This document shows, piece after piece, positions 1-8,662 of a stretch of 64,000 nt of DNA; position 1 is the stretch's first letter; every line of letters begins with the position of its first letter. The position numbers and the translations under genes were made by a program. The DNA is taken from positions 3,857,614 through 3,921,613 of the forward strand of contig NZ_AP018290.1 of the NCBI RefSeq assembly GCF_002368415.1. Direction: 5' to 3'. The DNA is from Calothrix sp. NIES-4105. GTDB lineage: Bacteria; Cyanobacteriota; Cyanobacteriia; Cyanobacteriales; Nostocaceae. The notes beneath the pieces were generated by a model. It was given only the letters and a program-made list of their open reading frames with translations. It did not search any database and was not told the origin of the DNA.

Positions 1-510
1 TTACTAAATGCGGCGCCTAAAGTTCTCGCCGAAATGGGGGGGAATGTCAAATTTGTAATTATTGGTGGTGGAAATAGCGATAATCTCAAAAAACAAGCTT
101 GGGATTTAGGTATTTGGCATAAATGCTATTTTACAGGGTTTATGTCAGACGACTACTTAGATAAATTTCAAACAATCGCTGACTGTGCTGTATTTCCCAG
201 TTTATATGAACCCTTTGGTATTGTTGCACTAGAAAGTTTTGCCTCGCACGTTCCAGTTGTAGTATCAGATACAGGTGGCTTACCAGAAGTTGTTCAACAT
301 ACTAAAACAGGTATCGTCACTTATACGAATATTCCAGATTCCCTTGCTTGGGGTATTTTAGAAGTATTAAAAAACCCCGGTTATCGACAATGGTTAATAG
401 ATAACGCTTACGAAGATTTAGACCGTCGCTTTAATTGGGCAAAACTCGCGCGAGCTACCGAAAATGTTTATACAAGGGTAGTGAAAGAAAGACAGCAAGT
501 CAATTGGTAG
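1..510 (+). CDS. Glycosyltransferase family 4, C-terminal part (gene runs off the left edge)
   Basis: The frame is open from base 1, so the gene starts before the window; the first internal Met is at base 34. The visible 169 residues form the C-terminal Rossmann half of a GT-B glycosyltransferase. The segment EPFGIVALE is the E-x7-E motif that binds the nucleotide-sugar donor in GT4 retaining enzymes, and it is followed by the usual DTGGLPEVV loop. GT4 enzymes transfer sugars from UDP- or GDP-sugars to polysaccharides, lipids or small molecules; the acceptor cannot be told from this fragment. Family assignment is firm, substrate unknown. Confidence 0.88.
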   Translation, partial: LLNAAPKVLAEMGGNVKFVIIGGGNSDNLKKQAWDLGIWHKCYFTGFMSDDYLDKFQTIADCAVFPSLYEPFGIVALESFASHVPVVVSDTGGLPEVVQHTKTGIVTYTNIPDSLAWGILEVLKNPGYRQWLIDNAYEDLDRRFNWAKLARATENVYTRVVKERQQVNW

Positions 511-681
511 GGTGTGTGACGCTACCAACAATCTTTAAACGGAGCGAGTGTCTAATAGCGTCACGCACCAGCACATTTAGAGTGAAGATGACCAATCTGG
601 CACTTTTTTAGCTACTTAAAAGGTGCGTGACGCTACTGGATTATTAGCTTCGTTTACGAATTGTTCTAAGCGTCACGCACC
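511..681. repeat. Two neighbouring inverted repeats (GTGCGTGACGCT family)
   Basis: Two hairpin-forming elements lie head to tail between two genes. The first has arms GGTGTGTGACGCT (511-523) and AGCGTCACGCACC (557-569). The second has arms GGTGCGTGACGCT (622-634) and AGCGTCACGCACC (669-681). They differ in loop sequence but share the arms, as expected for a dispersed palindromic element. The second arm ends next to the ndhO stop codon, so it may also act as a bidirectional terminator for the two convergent genes. Confidence 0.75.
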
Positions 682-897
682 CTACTTAAAAGCTTCAAGT
701 TGTTCTAAACGCAGCCAAATGTTTGGTGTAGGAACTTTTCCGAACTTTACAAAAGCATAATCACCTTTGATATCGACTACTTCACCTTGACTATCAAACA
801 AATATGCAGGAAAACGAGTATCACTAGCTTGTGCTTCAAGACTGTTTTCCAGTTTATCGCGAACAACGCGAACCATATCTCCTCTTTTGACTGCCAT
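682..897 (-). CDS. ndhO: NAD(P)H-quinone oxidoreductase subunit O (NdhO)
   Basis: A 71-residue protein whose sequence matches cyanobacterial NdhO throughout, including the segments [25 protein letters not shown] and PTPNIWLRL. NdhO is a small peripheral subunit of the thylakoid NDH-1 complex, which works in cyclic electron flow, respiration and CO2 uptake. The frame is open to base 927, but the start at 897 (MAVKRGD) fits the family; an AGGAAC ribosome site lies about 6 bases upstream of it. Single gene, not obviously in an operon. Confidence 0.95.
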   Translation of the reverse strand: MAVKRGDMVRVVRDKLENSLEAQASDTRFPAYLFDSQGEVVDIKGDYAFVKFGKVPTPNIWLRLEQLEAFK

Positions 898-976
898 GAT
901 AGTTCCTATAAGCGTATAGTGTTTCATAAAGGATTGTAGCTTGTACCAAGTTTTGACGGATGTAAAAATAATCTAG

Positions 977-1831
977 TTATTTTTGACATTCCGCACAAAA
1001 ATGACTTGAACGTCCTGCTAGACGAGTTCGCTGAATAGGAGTAGCGCATACTCTACATGGTTGTGCTGCACGATTATAAACCCACGCTTCACCACCGTAG
1101 TTTCCGTTAACACCTGATACATTTAAAAAATTACTAAAAGTTGTACCACCAGCTTCGATACTTTTTGTCAGAACTTGGATAATCGCTGGGTGCAATTTCT
1201 CAATTTGTCCACGATTCAAATTAGTACAAAGTGTTTCTGGACGAATGCCACTTAAGAACAAAGCTTCATCAGCGTAGATATTTCCCAGTCCTGCAATTAT
1301 AGACTGGTCAAGTAACGCAGTTTTTATCGGGCGCCGACTGTTTTTAAGTTTATCAGCTAAATACGCCACAGTAAATTCAGGTGAGAAAGGGTCAGCAGCA
1401 AGCTTTGCCAAACCAGTAATAACTTTTTCAACCTCTAATTCAGGTTCCACCCACCACATAGTACCGAAAGTGCGCTGGTCAACAAAACGTAATTCAAGAG
1501 AGTTTTCAAAAAATATTCGCACGCGCGTGTGTTTGTGCAATGGTTCTGAGCGATGTAACCACAATAGTTGACCGGTCATTCGTAAATGCACTCCTAGATA
1601 TGAAGGAGATGAACACAGCGATGACACAGGAGATAATGAAGCTAAAAGATATTTTCCATAGCGGTGCCAAGTTGTAATATTCGTTTTACTTATACCTTCT
1701 ATAAATTTCTCCACTGAATCGGGATAAACTACGGTACGATGTAACAGCACATCCCCACCAGTAATTTGTTGATTTAGGGTTAATTGATTTAAACCGCGTC
1801 GGACTGTTTCGACTTCAGGTAATTCAGGCAT
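977..1831 (-). CDS. mutM: Formamidopyrimidine-DNA glycosylase
   Basis: 284 residues, normal length for MutM/Fpg. The N-terminus MPELPEVET carries the catalytic Pro2 and Glu3, and the C-terminus has the zinc finger CRVCATP...HFCAECQ with four cysteines. The H2TH region includes LDQSIIAGLGNIYADE. The enzyme excises oxidised purines such as 8-oxoG from DNA and nicks the abasic site. It sits between psaE and ndhO, all on the minus strand, with gaps of 147 and 79 bases. Confidence 0.96.
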   Translation of the reverse strand: MPELPEVETVRRGLNQLTLNQQITGGDVLLHRTVVYPDSVEKFIEGISKTNITTWHRYGKYLLASLSPVSSLCSSPSYLGVHLRMTGQLLWLHRSEPLHKHTRVRIFFENSLELRFVDQRTFGTMWWVEPELEVEKVITGLAKLAADPFSPEFTVAYLADKLKNSRRPIKTALLDQSIIAGLGNIYADEALFLSGIRPETLCTNLNRGQIEKLHPAIIQVLTKSIEAGGTTFSNFLNVSGVNGNYGGEAWVYNRAAQPCRVCATPIQRTRLAGRSSHFCAECQK

Positions 1832-1978
1832 TGTAATCGTGAATAGAAAAAAATTAATGGGGAGATAACAAGATGGGAAAAGTCGAGGGAACTTTTCTGC
1901 ATCTTTATATTCTCCCCATTCATAAGTAAACTTATTATCTCACAACTAGACTTGAGTTATCCTTACGTTGCATTAACC

Positions 1979-2203
1979 CTAAGCTCCGGGTGCTGCTTTG
2001 GTCTTTGCTCTTGGCGCCTCTGTCTCGACTAACTCGTCTTGGGCGAAGTTATTCGTGTTGATACCAGCATAATTAACTTTATCAAAACGAACGATAACGG
2101 GGTATTTGATACCGCTTTGGTCAATTGACGCAACGGTTCCTACATCTTGGTACCAGTAGGACTCGGGGCGAAGAATACGCACTTTAGAACCACGTTGAAC
2201 CAT
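1979..2203 (-). CDS. psaE: Photosystem I reaction center subunit IV (PsaE)
   Basis: 74 residues with the SH3-like PsaE core: [19 protein letters not shown], then [15 protein letters not shown]. PsaE is a stromal-side PSI subunit that helps dock ferredoxin and supports cyclic electron flow. The C-terminal tail is Ala/Lys-rich ([13 protein letters not shown]), as in several cyanobacteria. Monocistronic-looking, with about 215 bases of upstream non-coding DNA that presumably holds its promoter. Confidence 0.97.
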   Translation of the reverse strand: MVQRGSKVRILRPESYWYQDVGTVASIDQSGIKYPVIVRFDKVNYAGINTNNFAQDELVETEAPRAKTKAAPGA

Positions 2204-2419
2204 AATCTTCCCTTTTTGTGATGAATTTTCAAATATCAGGGGTCAATGTCTACACTTTACAACTAGCGAGTAGCGCATAGGCGCATTGTTAAGTTATTTA
2301 AAAAGAAAACTGTTGGCAAGGGTTAACGGGCGCCTAAAAAAGGTCTTGCTTACTCCTTGACAATGTACCCATAATCGAATAACTTTTTTGTTCACAAAGG
2401 AAAAAATTTTTAGGAGTAC

Positions 2420-3004
2420 CTATGCTTTAGTCAAGACGAATACACTACCCTCGTTACCGCGACCAATCCGCAAATCGTTGTCTATGTAAGTGATATCGAG
2501 CCATCCTTGTTGGTTTGTACTGGTAATTGGGAAGTCAATAGCAGTAAATTTTTTACCACTCTCGATTTGTTGGATATACAAGCTGGGAGATTTAAAATCA
2601 ATCAAGCGACTTAATCCAAATATCGAACGCTCAAAGTTGACTTGAACACGTCGTTCCGAGACACCTTTAAAAGAAGCGACTACACTGATAGTACCTTCTA
2701 AGTATGGCAAACCGTAAACCGATGCGATGTTATATACACTGTTGGTATTAACACGGATGCATTGATATATTTGACCCAACTTATAAAAAGGTAGTCGATC
2801 AATGTTTAACAAACCCTTACTTGTGGTGTATAGTAGTCGCCAATCGCCATCAAGTAGTTCGCTTGCCTCAAGTGGACGCGGTGTAGGATTCTGGTCTTCA
2901 AGAGAAGCAATGTGTATTAAAATCGCTTGCTTGTCTTGTTCGGTCGCTAATAAACCTCGATTTGTAGGCGCAATAGCGTTAAGAAGTTGAGTTTTTACTA
3001 GCAT
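2420..3004 (-). CDS. PAP/fibrillin family protein (plastid lipid-associated)
   Basis: 194 residues matching the PAP_fibrillin family: LLDGDWRLLYTTSKGLLNI near residue 50, IYQCIRVNT, and a C-terminal WLDITYIDNDLRIGRGNEGS. Family members bind lipophilic molecules and associate with thylakoids or plastoglobule-like bodies, and are linked to photoprotection in plants and cyanobacteria. No signal peptide is seen. Flanked by psaE, so the setting is photosynthetic. Confidence 0.9.
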   Translation of the reverse strand: MLVKTQLLNAIAPTNRGLLATEQDKQAILIHIASLEDQNPTPRPLEASELLDGDWRLLYTTSKGLLNIDRLPFYKLGQIYQCIRVNTNSVYNIASVYGLPYLEGTISVVASFKGVSERRVQVNFERSIFGLSRLIDFKSPSLYIQQIESGKKFTAIDFPITSTNQQGWLDITYIDNDLRIGRGNEGSVFVLTKA

Positions 3005-3240
3005 CGTTTTTTACCTCAAAAAACGTCAGTTAATTGTCATTGTTAAAAAGAAAAAAGCCCAAATGTGTACCGCCATACCAAAAACTCGATATCCTGCTTT
3101 TATTTTCCTACGGATATTAAATAATAATTTTTTTGACGGATTTTCTTAGGAAAGAGTTGAATGAATAACTAAAATCTCTGGTATCAAGTGATAGACTCTT
3201 ATTGTCCAGTTACGTTAATTACTTTAGTGTCTTTGTCGAT

Positions 3241-3483
3241 ATGCTGAATTCTCCATTACGTGAAGCTCCCCGCAATCAGCGCGCTGCTGTGATTCCATTA
3301 AAGCAAGAAACCTCGCTTTTAGACTGGTTACAAGCCAGTGGGCGCCTCATAGCGCGTGATCATCAGGAACCAGATTACAGCGATGATGGTGAAGAAGAAA
3401 TATCAGAGTTTTTGGGTGGCGACGACGGAATTGGTTACGATGACGACGATATGGATGATGACATCGAAATCGAAGAATCATAA
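3241..3483 (+). CDS. DUF3134 family protein
   Basis: 80 residues from the ATG at 3241; the frame extends upstream to a TTG at 3202, but family members begin MLNSPLREAPRNQRA as here. The first half is conserved (AAVIPLKQETSLLDWLQASGR), the second half is an acidic tail with long runs of Asp and Glu. The function of this cyanobacterial family is not known. It lies 100 bases before mraY on the same strand. Confidence 0.85.
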   Translation: MLNSPLREAPRNQRAAVIPLKQETSLLDWLQASGRLIARDHQEPDYSDDGEEEISEFLGGDDGIGYDDDDMDDDIEIEES

Positions 3484-3583
3484 TCAAGTTAAATCTTAGC
3501 CCATAGGCAGAGGACTTGTGGCTTTCCATAGTCCCTATTAATAACGGTTAGTTAAAAAGAGTGTGGAGTGAAGGGAAACTTAA

Positions 3584-4684
3584 GTGGACGCAAAATTATC
3601 TCCTAACCAAGGATTAAATATTACTGGTATCGGTTTAGTCTCGTTACTAGGTGTAGGGCTGGGTGTAGCAGCGCTAGTTTTGGATGTGATGGCAGGCCGC
3701 CTTCCTTGGCTTGCCACATCACTAACCATGCCACTCCTGTTGTGTGCGCTAATTTCTGCCGCAGCAGGTTACTGGGTCGTACCCTGGTTACAAGCCCTCA
3801 AAGCTGGGCAAGTCATTCGTGAAGATGGTCCACAGGCTCATCTTAAGAAAGCTGGCACTCCAACAATGGGCGGGATATTTTTTATTCCCGTTGCTACAAT
3901 TGTTGCTTGTGTATGGTCTGGTTTTGATCGTCATGTCCTCGCTGTTTCTGCATTGACATTGAGTTACGGCTTCATTGGCTGGCTTGACGACTGGCAGATT
4001 CTTCGTCGTAAGTCAAATAAAGGTATATCGCCAAAGACAAAACTGGCGTTGCAAATTGGTTTCGCAGCACTGTTTTGCTTGTGGTTAATGTATAGTCAGC
4101 CTTCTAATATAACAAGTATAGCGTTACCTTTGGGTTTTTCTATACCTTTAGGATTATTATTTTGGCCTTTTGCAGGATTTGTGTTGGTAGCTGAAAGCAA
4201 CGCAACTAATTTAACTGATGGTATTGATGGTTTAGCTGGAGGAACGGTAGCAACAGCGATGCTCGCTTTAGGCGCCTTAACTGCTCCAACTTCACTCCCG
4301 CTAATGATTTTTTGTGCTTCTGTAAGTGGAAGCTGTCTAGGTTTCTTAGCACACAACCGCAACCCAGCCCGCGTATTCATGGGAGACACTGGTTCTTTAG
4401 CGTTGGGTGGTGCATTAGCAGCAGTCGCATTAATTACAAATAGTCTCGCAGCATTATTTATCTTAAGTGGCATATTTTTTGTAGAAACCTTGTCAGTAAT
4501 GGCGCAAGTTGGTTATTACAAAGCCACCAAAGGTTCCGATGGTAAAGGCAAACGTCTCTTTAAAATGGCGCCGTTACATCACCATCTCGAACTTTCTGGA
4601 TGGTCTGAATTACAGGTTGTAGCAGTGTTTTACATAATTAGCGCAATTCTAGCTTTATGCGGTTTTGCAATCGGCAAGTTTTAA
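3584..4684 (+). CDS. mraY: Phospho-N-acetylmuramoyl-pentapeptide-transferase
   Basis: 366 residues with about ten membrane helices. MraY transfers phospho-MurNAc-pentapeptide from UDP to undecaprenyl phosphate, making lipid I at the inner membrane. Family motifs are visible: GFIGWLDDW (catalytic Asp pair), NATNLTDGIDGLAGG, FMGDTGSLALGG and MAPLHHHLELSGWSE. The start is a GTG at 3584. A hairpin plus T-run terminator follows at 4717. Confidence 0.97.
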   Translation: MDAKLSPNQGLNITGIGLVSLLGVGLGVAALVLDVMAGRLPWLATSLTMPLLLCALISAAAGYWVVPWLQALKAGQVIREDGPQAHLKKAGTPTMGGIFFIPVATIVACVWSGFDRHVLAVSALTLSYGFIGWLDDWQILRRKSNKGISPKTKLALQIGFAALFCLWLMYSQPSNITSIALPLGFSIPLGLLFWPFAGFVLVAESNATNLTDGIDGLAGGTVATAMLALGALTAPTSLPLMIFCASVSGSCLGFLAHNRNPARVFMGDTGSLALGGALAAVALITNSLAALFILSGIFFVETLSVMAQVGYYKATKGSDGKGKRLFKMAPLHHHLELSGWSELQVVAVFYIISAILALCGFAIGKF

Positions 4685-4716
4685 TAAATCAAATAAAGTT
4701 TTCGACAAGACACTTT

Positions 4717-4745
4717 AGCCTTCTGACTTTAGGGGGCTTTTTTTG
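4717..4745 (+). terminator. Rho-independent terminator after mraY
   Basis: AGCCTTC (4717-4723) can pair with GGGGGCT (4732-4738) using two G-U pairs, leaving an 8-base loop and running straight into seven Ts. It lies about 33 bases after the mraY stop codon. Confidence 0.7.
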
Positions 4746-4792
4746 TTTAGATTTTTTATAAACCATACGTAAACCATACATAGTTAACTTGA

Positions 4793-5296
4793 TTAGAACT
4801 TATGTATTTGTCCGACCAAATGAACGATTTCTGGTAATATCAATTTTTCCATTCCCAAACGTACCGCATTACTCGAACCAGGAAGCGAAAAAATTAATTT
4901 GCCTTGGTAAGTACCCGCAATAGCGCGCGATGCTATTGCCCGTGAACCAATTTCTTGATAGCTTAAAAATCTAAATATTTCGCCAAAACCGGGTAAAGTC
5001 TTTTCTAATAGCTTTTCTATTGCATCATAAGTTGTATCTCTCGGTGCAATACCTGTACCACCATTTAATATAACAGCATCAACATCCGTTCGTTCTTTTA
5101 ATTTTTCTATTTCGGCTTGAATAAAAGTAGGTTCATCTTTAATAATTACGTATGCGGTGACGGCATGATTAGCGCCCAAAAGCAACTCATGAATTAACTG
5201 CCCACTTTTATCAGTTTCGGCAACGCGCGTGTCGCTGACAGTAATAACGGCACAATTGATTGTTGTAGCAGATGCATCAGGATGAGGAAGTGCCAT
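4793..5296 (-). CDS. moaB: MoaB/Mog-type molybdopterin adenylyltransferase-like protein
   Basis: 167 residues of the MoCF (MoaB/MogA/CinA-like) fold. Motifs seen are CAVITVSDTR near the N-terminus, DAVILNGGTGIAPRDTT in the substrate loop, and FSLPGSSNAV near the C-terminus. The family acts in molybdenum cofactor synthesis, by adenylating molybdopterin (Mog) or an unclear related step (MoaB). The frame is open to 5365, but the extra 23 codons are translated repeat DNA (heptamers at 5308-5333); the ATG at 5296 gives the usual start. Confidence 0.9.
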   Translation of the reverse strand: MALPHPDASATTINCAVITVSDTRVAETDKSGQLIHELLLGANHAVTAYVIIKDEPTFIQAEIEKLKERTDVDAVILNGGTGIAPRDTTYDAIEKLLEKTLPGFGEIFRFLSYQEIGSRAIASRAIAGTYQGKLIFSLPGSSNAVRLGMEKLILPEIVHLVGQIHKF

Positions 5297-5307
5297 ATAA
5301 AAATTAT

Positions 5308-5333
5308 GAGTGCTGAGTGCTGAGTGCTGAGTG
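5308..5333. repeat. Heptanucleotide tandem repeat (GAGTGCT, about 3.7 copies)
   Basis: Perfect tandem copies of GAGTGCT lie 11 bases upstream of the moaB start and touch the start of the 75-bp repeat array. Short tandem heptamers of this sort are typical of heterocystous cyanobacteria. Related words (CAGAGTGCTGAG, ACTCAGCACGACTC) are found inside the cobD-like gene at 7.84-8.03 kb. Confidence 0.85.
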
Positions 5334-5712
5334 ATAAGACAGCTGTATTGTACGGGCGGGTTCACCTAAATTTTCCGTTATTTACCAGGATATAGGTAAA
5401 CGGTGATGATAAGACAGCTGTATTGTACGGGCGGGTTCACCTAAATTTTCCGTTATTTACCAGGATATAGGTAAACGGTGATGATAAGACAGCTGTATTG
5501 TACGGGCGGGTTCACCTAAATTTACCGTTATCTACCAGAATATAGGTAAACGGTGATGATAAGACAGCTGTATTGTACGGGCGGGTTCACCTAAATTTAC
5601 CGTTATCTACCAGAATATAGGTAAACGGTGATGATAAAACAGCTCTATTGTACGGGCGGGTTCACCTAAATTTACCGTTATCTACCAGAATATAGGTAAA
5701 CCCGCCCCGACT
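5333..5712. repeat. Array of five 75-bp tandem repeats
   Basis: Units begin at 5333, 5408, 5483, 5558 and 5633, exactly 75 bases apart, each starting GATAAGACAGCT or a close variant. Units 1-2 carry TTTTCCGTTATTTACCAGG and units 3-5 TTTACCGTTATCTACCAGA, so expansion happened in at least two steps. Each unit contains the word GGGCGGGTTCACC and the arms ACCGTT...AACGGT. The array ends with GGTAAACCCGCCCC, the complement of the GGGCGGGTT word, so the ancestral element was probably an inverted repeat that later expanded inside. It separates moaB from psb28. Confidence 0.93.
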
Positions 5713-5719
5713 AACTTAT

Positions 5720-6055
5720 TTATGATTTTCCAAACTCTAGCTCATTTTCTTCAGCGTAACGCTCCATAAACCGCATAAAACGCTCCCATTCGTCCGAAGA
5801 CCTCATGATATAAACAGCTTCGAGTGCTTCTGGTTTTCCATTGATGAATTTGCCTTTAACTTCACGAGTGACTATTTCACCCTCTTCATCAATCATGTAC
5901 ATCCCGGTAATATCTTCGGTATTGCTACTGCCCAGTGCATTTGGATTCTGGAAAATAAATGTTGCAGTTCCACTTGTGCCAGAGCGCGAGCGCGTCAAAC
6001 GTATATCTGGGATAACTTCTTCATTAATACCTCTGGAAAATTGAATCTTAGCCAT
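5720..6055 (-). CDS. psb28: Photosystem II assembly protein Psb28
   Basis: 111 residues matching Psb28 from end to end: [17 protein letters not shown], the strand [23 protein letters not shown] and a C-terminal [19 protein letters not shown]. Psb28 binds the cytoplasmic face of PSII assembly intermediates near CP47 and is absent from mature PSII. The stop codon is 8 bases from the tandem repeat array. Confidence 0.96.
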   Translation of the reverse strand: MAKIQFSRGINEEVIPDIRLTRSRSGTSGTATFIFQNPNALGSSNTEDITGMYMIDEEGEIVTREVKGKFINGKPEALEAVYIMRSSDEWERFMRFMERYAEENELEFGKS

Positions 6056-6120
6056 GATTAAGTGATCTTAAATTCCTGTGAGCCAAACTAATATTCTCTC
6101 ATCATTTAGTACCACTCTCC

Positions 6121-6579
6121 TTATGACTGCCCAAATTCTTTCTCAAGTAATAAAGTTACAGGGCCATCATTTTCTATAGTTACCTGCATCATTGCTCCAA
6201 ATTGACCAGTCTCGACGCGCAACCCGCTTGCACGTATTTTTTGTACAAATAAATTATATAACTCAGCAGCTTCATCTGGCGCCGCGCTTCGGTCGAAAGA
6301 AGGGCGCCGACCTTTACGACAATCTCCATATAAAGTGAATTGGCTAACTATTAACAACTCTCCATTAATTTCTTGCACTGATTTTTGCCACCTATCTCCA
6401 CCACCATCATCAGGAAACAATCTTAATTCTAAACATTTACGTGCAACCCAATCTAACTCCACATCAGTATCTGTATCCGCTATACCAACAAGTACATTTA
6501 AACCCCGTCCAATTTTACCAATGATTTTGTCATTAACCGTAACTTGTGATGATTTAACTCGCTGGATAATCGCCCGCAT
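6121..6579 (-). CDS. dtd: D-aminoacyl-tRNA deacylase
   Basis: 152 residues, normal length. The catalytic segment [17 protein letters not shown] and the C-terminal [10 protein letters not shown], holding the Gly-cisPro motif, identify DTD, which removes D-amino acids wrongly attached to tRNAs. It lies 65 bases upstream of psb28 on the same strand, so the two may share a transcript. Confidence 0.95.
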   Translation of the reverse strand: MRAIIQRVKSSQVTVNDKIIGKIGRGLNVLVGIADTDTDVELDWVARKCLELRLFPDDGGGDRWQKSVQEINGELLIVSQFTLYGDCRKGRRPSFDRSAAPDEAAELYNLFVQKIRASGLRVETGQFGAMMQVTIENDGPVTLLLEKEFGQS

Positions 6580-7131
6580 AGTACTAAAAAACTATTTTGT
6601 TGGAATTTGGGTCTAATCTAATTAATTTAAAATTGTAATTTTATATTTGATTAACAATAATTATTCTTTATGACATAACGTTTATTATATTTTATACCAC
6701 TGTAAAATAAATCAGTTATGCGAATAATTTTTTCCTTGATTCCTTCTATGGTTTATAAGTTCCGCTTGCTAACCCTTGCTAAAACTCCGTAACATTTCTT
6801 CACATTCAGTACACTAGCCAACCTTGTTTTTTTTGAGAATAAGGGAATTTACTAGGTATTTTTTCCTACTTTTGGTCATGTTTTTAGTAAAACACCCCCC
6901 TTTTTTGAATAAAAATCCTGAAATCTATATAAATTAATGGTTTCATCTGTTCACTTCTGTCATATACACCTTAGAATGATTCATTGAAAAGTCGAGCCAA
7001 CAGGAGTTGCAGCGATTTTAAGCAAAAGTACTCCTTTTGGTAGACTTTGTAAATCTCCCAACAGAGATTTGAGTCAATTTGACACAGGGTGTGCTAGTAC
7101 ACAATCCCAAGTAAACCTCAAGGAGTTTGAC
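6580..7131. other. Non-coding region before hup
   Basis: About 550 bases of AT-rich DNA between the divergent dtd and hup genes. I see no coding frame with family resemblance. It holds homopolymer runs (AAAACACCCCCCTTTTTT near 6890) and a loose inverted repeat around CATAACG...CAGTTATG (6672-6720). It must hold the promoters of both genes; an untranslated leader for hup is plausible. Confidence 0.5.
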
Positions 7132-7416
7132 ATGAACAAAGGCGAGTTAGTAGATGCAGTAGCAGAGAAAGCTAGCGTAACCAAGAAGCAAGCGGATGCA
7201 GTTTTAACTGCAGCGCTAGAGACTATTATTGATGCAGTTTCTTCGGGCGATAAGGTTACGTTAGTTGGATTTGGCTCATTCGAGTCGCGCGAACGTAAAG
7301 CCCGCGAAGGGCGCAACCCGAAAACCAATGAGAAAATGGAAATTCCTGCTACCAAGGTTCCTGCATTCTCAGCTGGTAAGCTATTTAGAGAAAAAGTAGC
7401 ACCCCCAAAAGCTTAG
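7132..7416 (+). CDS. hup: HU-family DNA-binding protein
   Basis: 94 residues. HU signature MNKGELVDAVAEKA, the beta-arm region GFGSFESRERKAREGRNPKTNE, then FSAGKLFREKV. HU is an abundant dimeric nucleoid protein that bends DNA; in Anabaena an HU gene is needed for heterocyst development (hanA). The frame is open to 7069, but AGGAG at 7121 sits 6 bases before the ATG at 7132, and the protein start fits the family. Confidence 0.96.
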   Translation: MNKGELVDAVAEKASVTKKQADAVLTAALETIIDAVSSGDKVTLVGFGSFESRERKAREGRNPKTNEKMEIPATKVPAFSAGKLFREKVAPPKA

Positions 7417-7445
7417 TTAATTTTTGTCCACGGAGTGATTTATCG

Positions 7446-8651
7446 ATGGGGAAACCTGCACATGGAGGCAATTTAGTTTGGGCATCAGCGCTGGCTGGTT
7501 GTCCTCCTAGTGCAATTCTTGATTTTTCAGCCAGCATTAGCCCACTGGGACCACCAGACAGTGTTTTGACTGCAATTCAGTCTCAACTATGTAATTTGCG
7601 GCACTATCCAGATCCCGAGTATAGTGACTTGAGGATTGCGCTCAGTCACTTTCATCAATTGCCTTGTGAATGGATTATGCCGGGGAATGGCTCGGCGGAA
7701 TTACTGAGCTTAGTCGGTAGAGAACTAGCTGAATTTGCTACAACCGTTTTAATGACTCCAGCCTTCGGCGACTATTACCGCGCGTTGAGCGCACATAACG
7801 CTAAAGTGTTGGAGTTTCCTCTAATTAGTGATGAGTCGAAAGTGAGTCGTGCTGAGTTAATTCAGAGTGCTGAGTTAATTCAGAGTGCTGAGTTGAAAGT
7901 TCTGAGTGCTGAGTTATTAAATGAGCTTATTACTCAGCACGACTCACTCAGCACGACTCACTCAATACTCAACACTCAGCACTCAATACTCAGCACGACT
8001 CACTCAGCACGACTCACTCAGCACGACTCACTGCTTCTAAACAATCCTCACAACCCGACAGGGATGTTGTTTTCACGGGAAACTCTAAAGTCGTGTTTAG
8101 ACAAATTTGCTTTGGTGGTGATAGATGAAGCGTTTATGGATTTTTTACCACCACATGAACAACAAAGTCTTGTATCGGCTGTGCAGGATTATCCAAACTT
8201 GGTAATTTTAAGGTCGCTAACAAAATTCTATAGCATACCTGGTTTGCGATTAGGTTATGTAATAGCACATCCTGACCGCTTACGACGCTATCGCGCGTGG
8301 CGTGACCCTTGGAGTGTAAATACTTTGGCTTTGGCGGCTGGAGTTGCTGCACTCGATGACACTGAGTTTCAAGCCAACACTTGGAAATGGCTACCTAACG
8401 CGCGTAGGCAGTTATTTGAGGGTTTATCACAAATCTCAGGCTTGAAACCTCTTCCAAGCGTTGCTAATTTTTTACTAGTTGAGTCAAAATATTCGTGCGT
8501 GGAACTACAACAACGATTACTTAAAAATTATCAAATTTTAATTCGTGATTGTTTGAGTTTTCCTCAACTTGAAGACCGATTTTTTAGAGTCGCTGTTCGT
8601 ACAGAATTAGATAACAAGCGGCTATTAACTGCATTGAACGTTTTAATTTAA
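7446..8651 (+). CDS. cobD: Threonine-phosphate decarboxylase-like PLP aminotransferase (cobalamin synthesis), with repeat insertion
   Basis: 401 residues of fold-type I PLP enzyme, similar to CobD/CobC, which makes the aminopropanol arm of cobalamin. Motifs: HGGNLVWAS and DFSASISPLGPP at the N-terminus, NNPHNPTG, VVIDEAFMDF, and the PLP lysine in SLTKFYSIPGLRLGY. Residues about 132-198, between strand LEFPL and LLLNNPHNPTG, are a low-complexity insert encoded by heptamer-type repeats; it is in frame, so the enzyme may still fold. An FAD oxidoreductase gene follows after 11 bases, suggesting co-transcription. Some homologues are annotated histidinol-phosphate aminotransferase. Confidence 0.85.
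   Translation: MGKPAHGGNLVWASALAGCPPSAILDFSASISPLGPPDSVLTAIQSQLCNLRHYPDPEYSDLRIALSHFHQLPCEWIMPGNGSAELLSLVGRELAEFATTVLMTPAFGDYYRALSAHNAKVLEFPLISDESKVSRAELIQSAELIQSAELKVLSAELLNELITQHDSLSTTHSILNTQHSILSTTHSARLTQHDSLLLNNPHNPTGMLFSRETLKSCLDKFALVVIDEAFMDFLPPHEQQSLVSAVQDYPNLVILRSLTKFYSIPGLRLGYVIAHPDRLRRYRAWRDPWSVNTLALAAGVAALDDTEFQANTWKWLPNARRQLFEGLSQISGLKPLPSVANFLLVESKYSCVELQQRLLKNYQILIRDCLSFPQLEDRFFRVAVRTELDNKRLLTALNVLI
7843..8035. repeat. Heptamer-type repeats inside the cobD-like gene
   Basis: The segment begins with copies around CAGAGTGCTGAG and continues with complementary words such as ACTCAGCACGACTCACT and CTCAACACTCAGCACTCA. Direct and inverted copies occur together, so it could form long hairpins. 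It encodes Ser/His/Thr-rich residues unlike the rest of the enzyme, and its length leaves the reading frame unchanged. Confidence 0.85.
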
Positions 8652-8662
8652 CCCTCAGTTCT

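Noticed and set aside
4096-4473. 125-codon frame opposite mraY
   Set aside because: Lies wholly inside mraY on the other strand; Ala/Pro-rich shadow frame.
5333-5712. CRISPR array
   Set aside because: The 75-bp units are contiguous with no variable spacers, and no cas gene is near. It is a plain tandem repeat.
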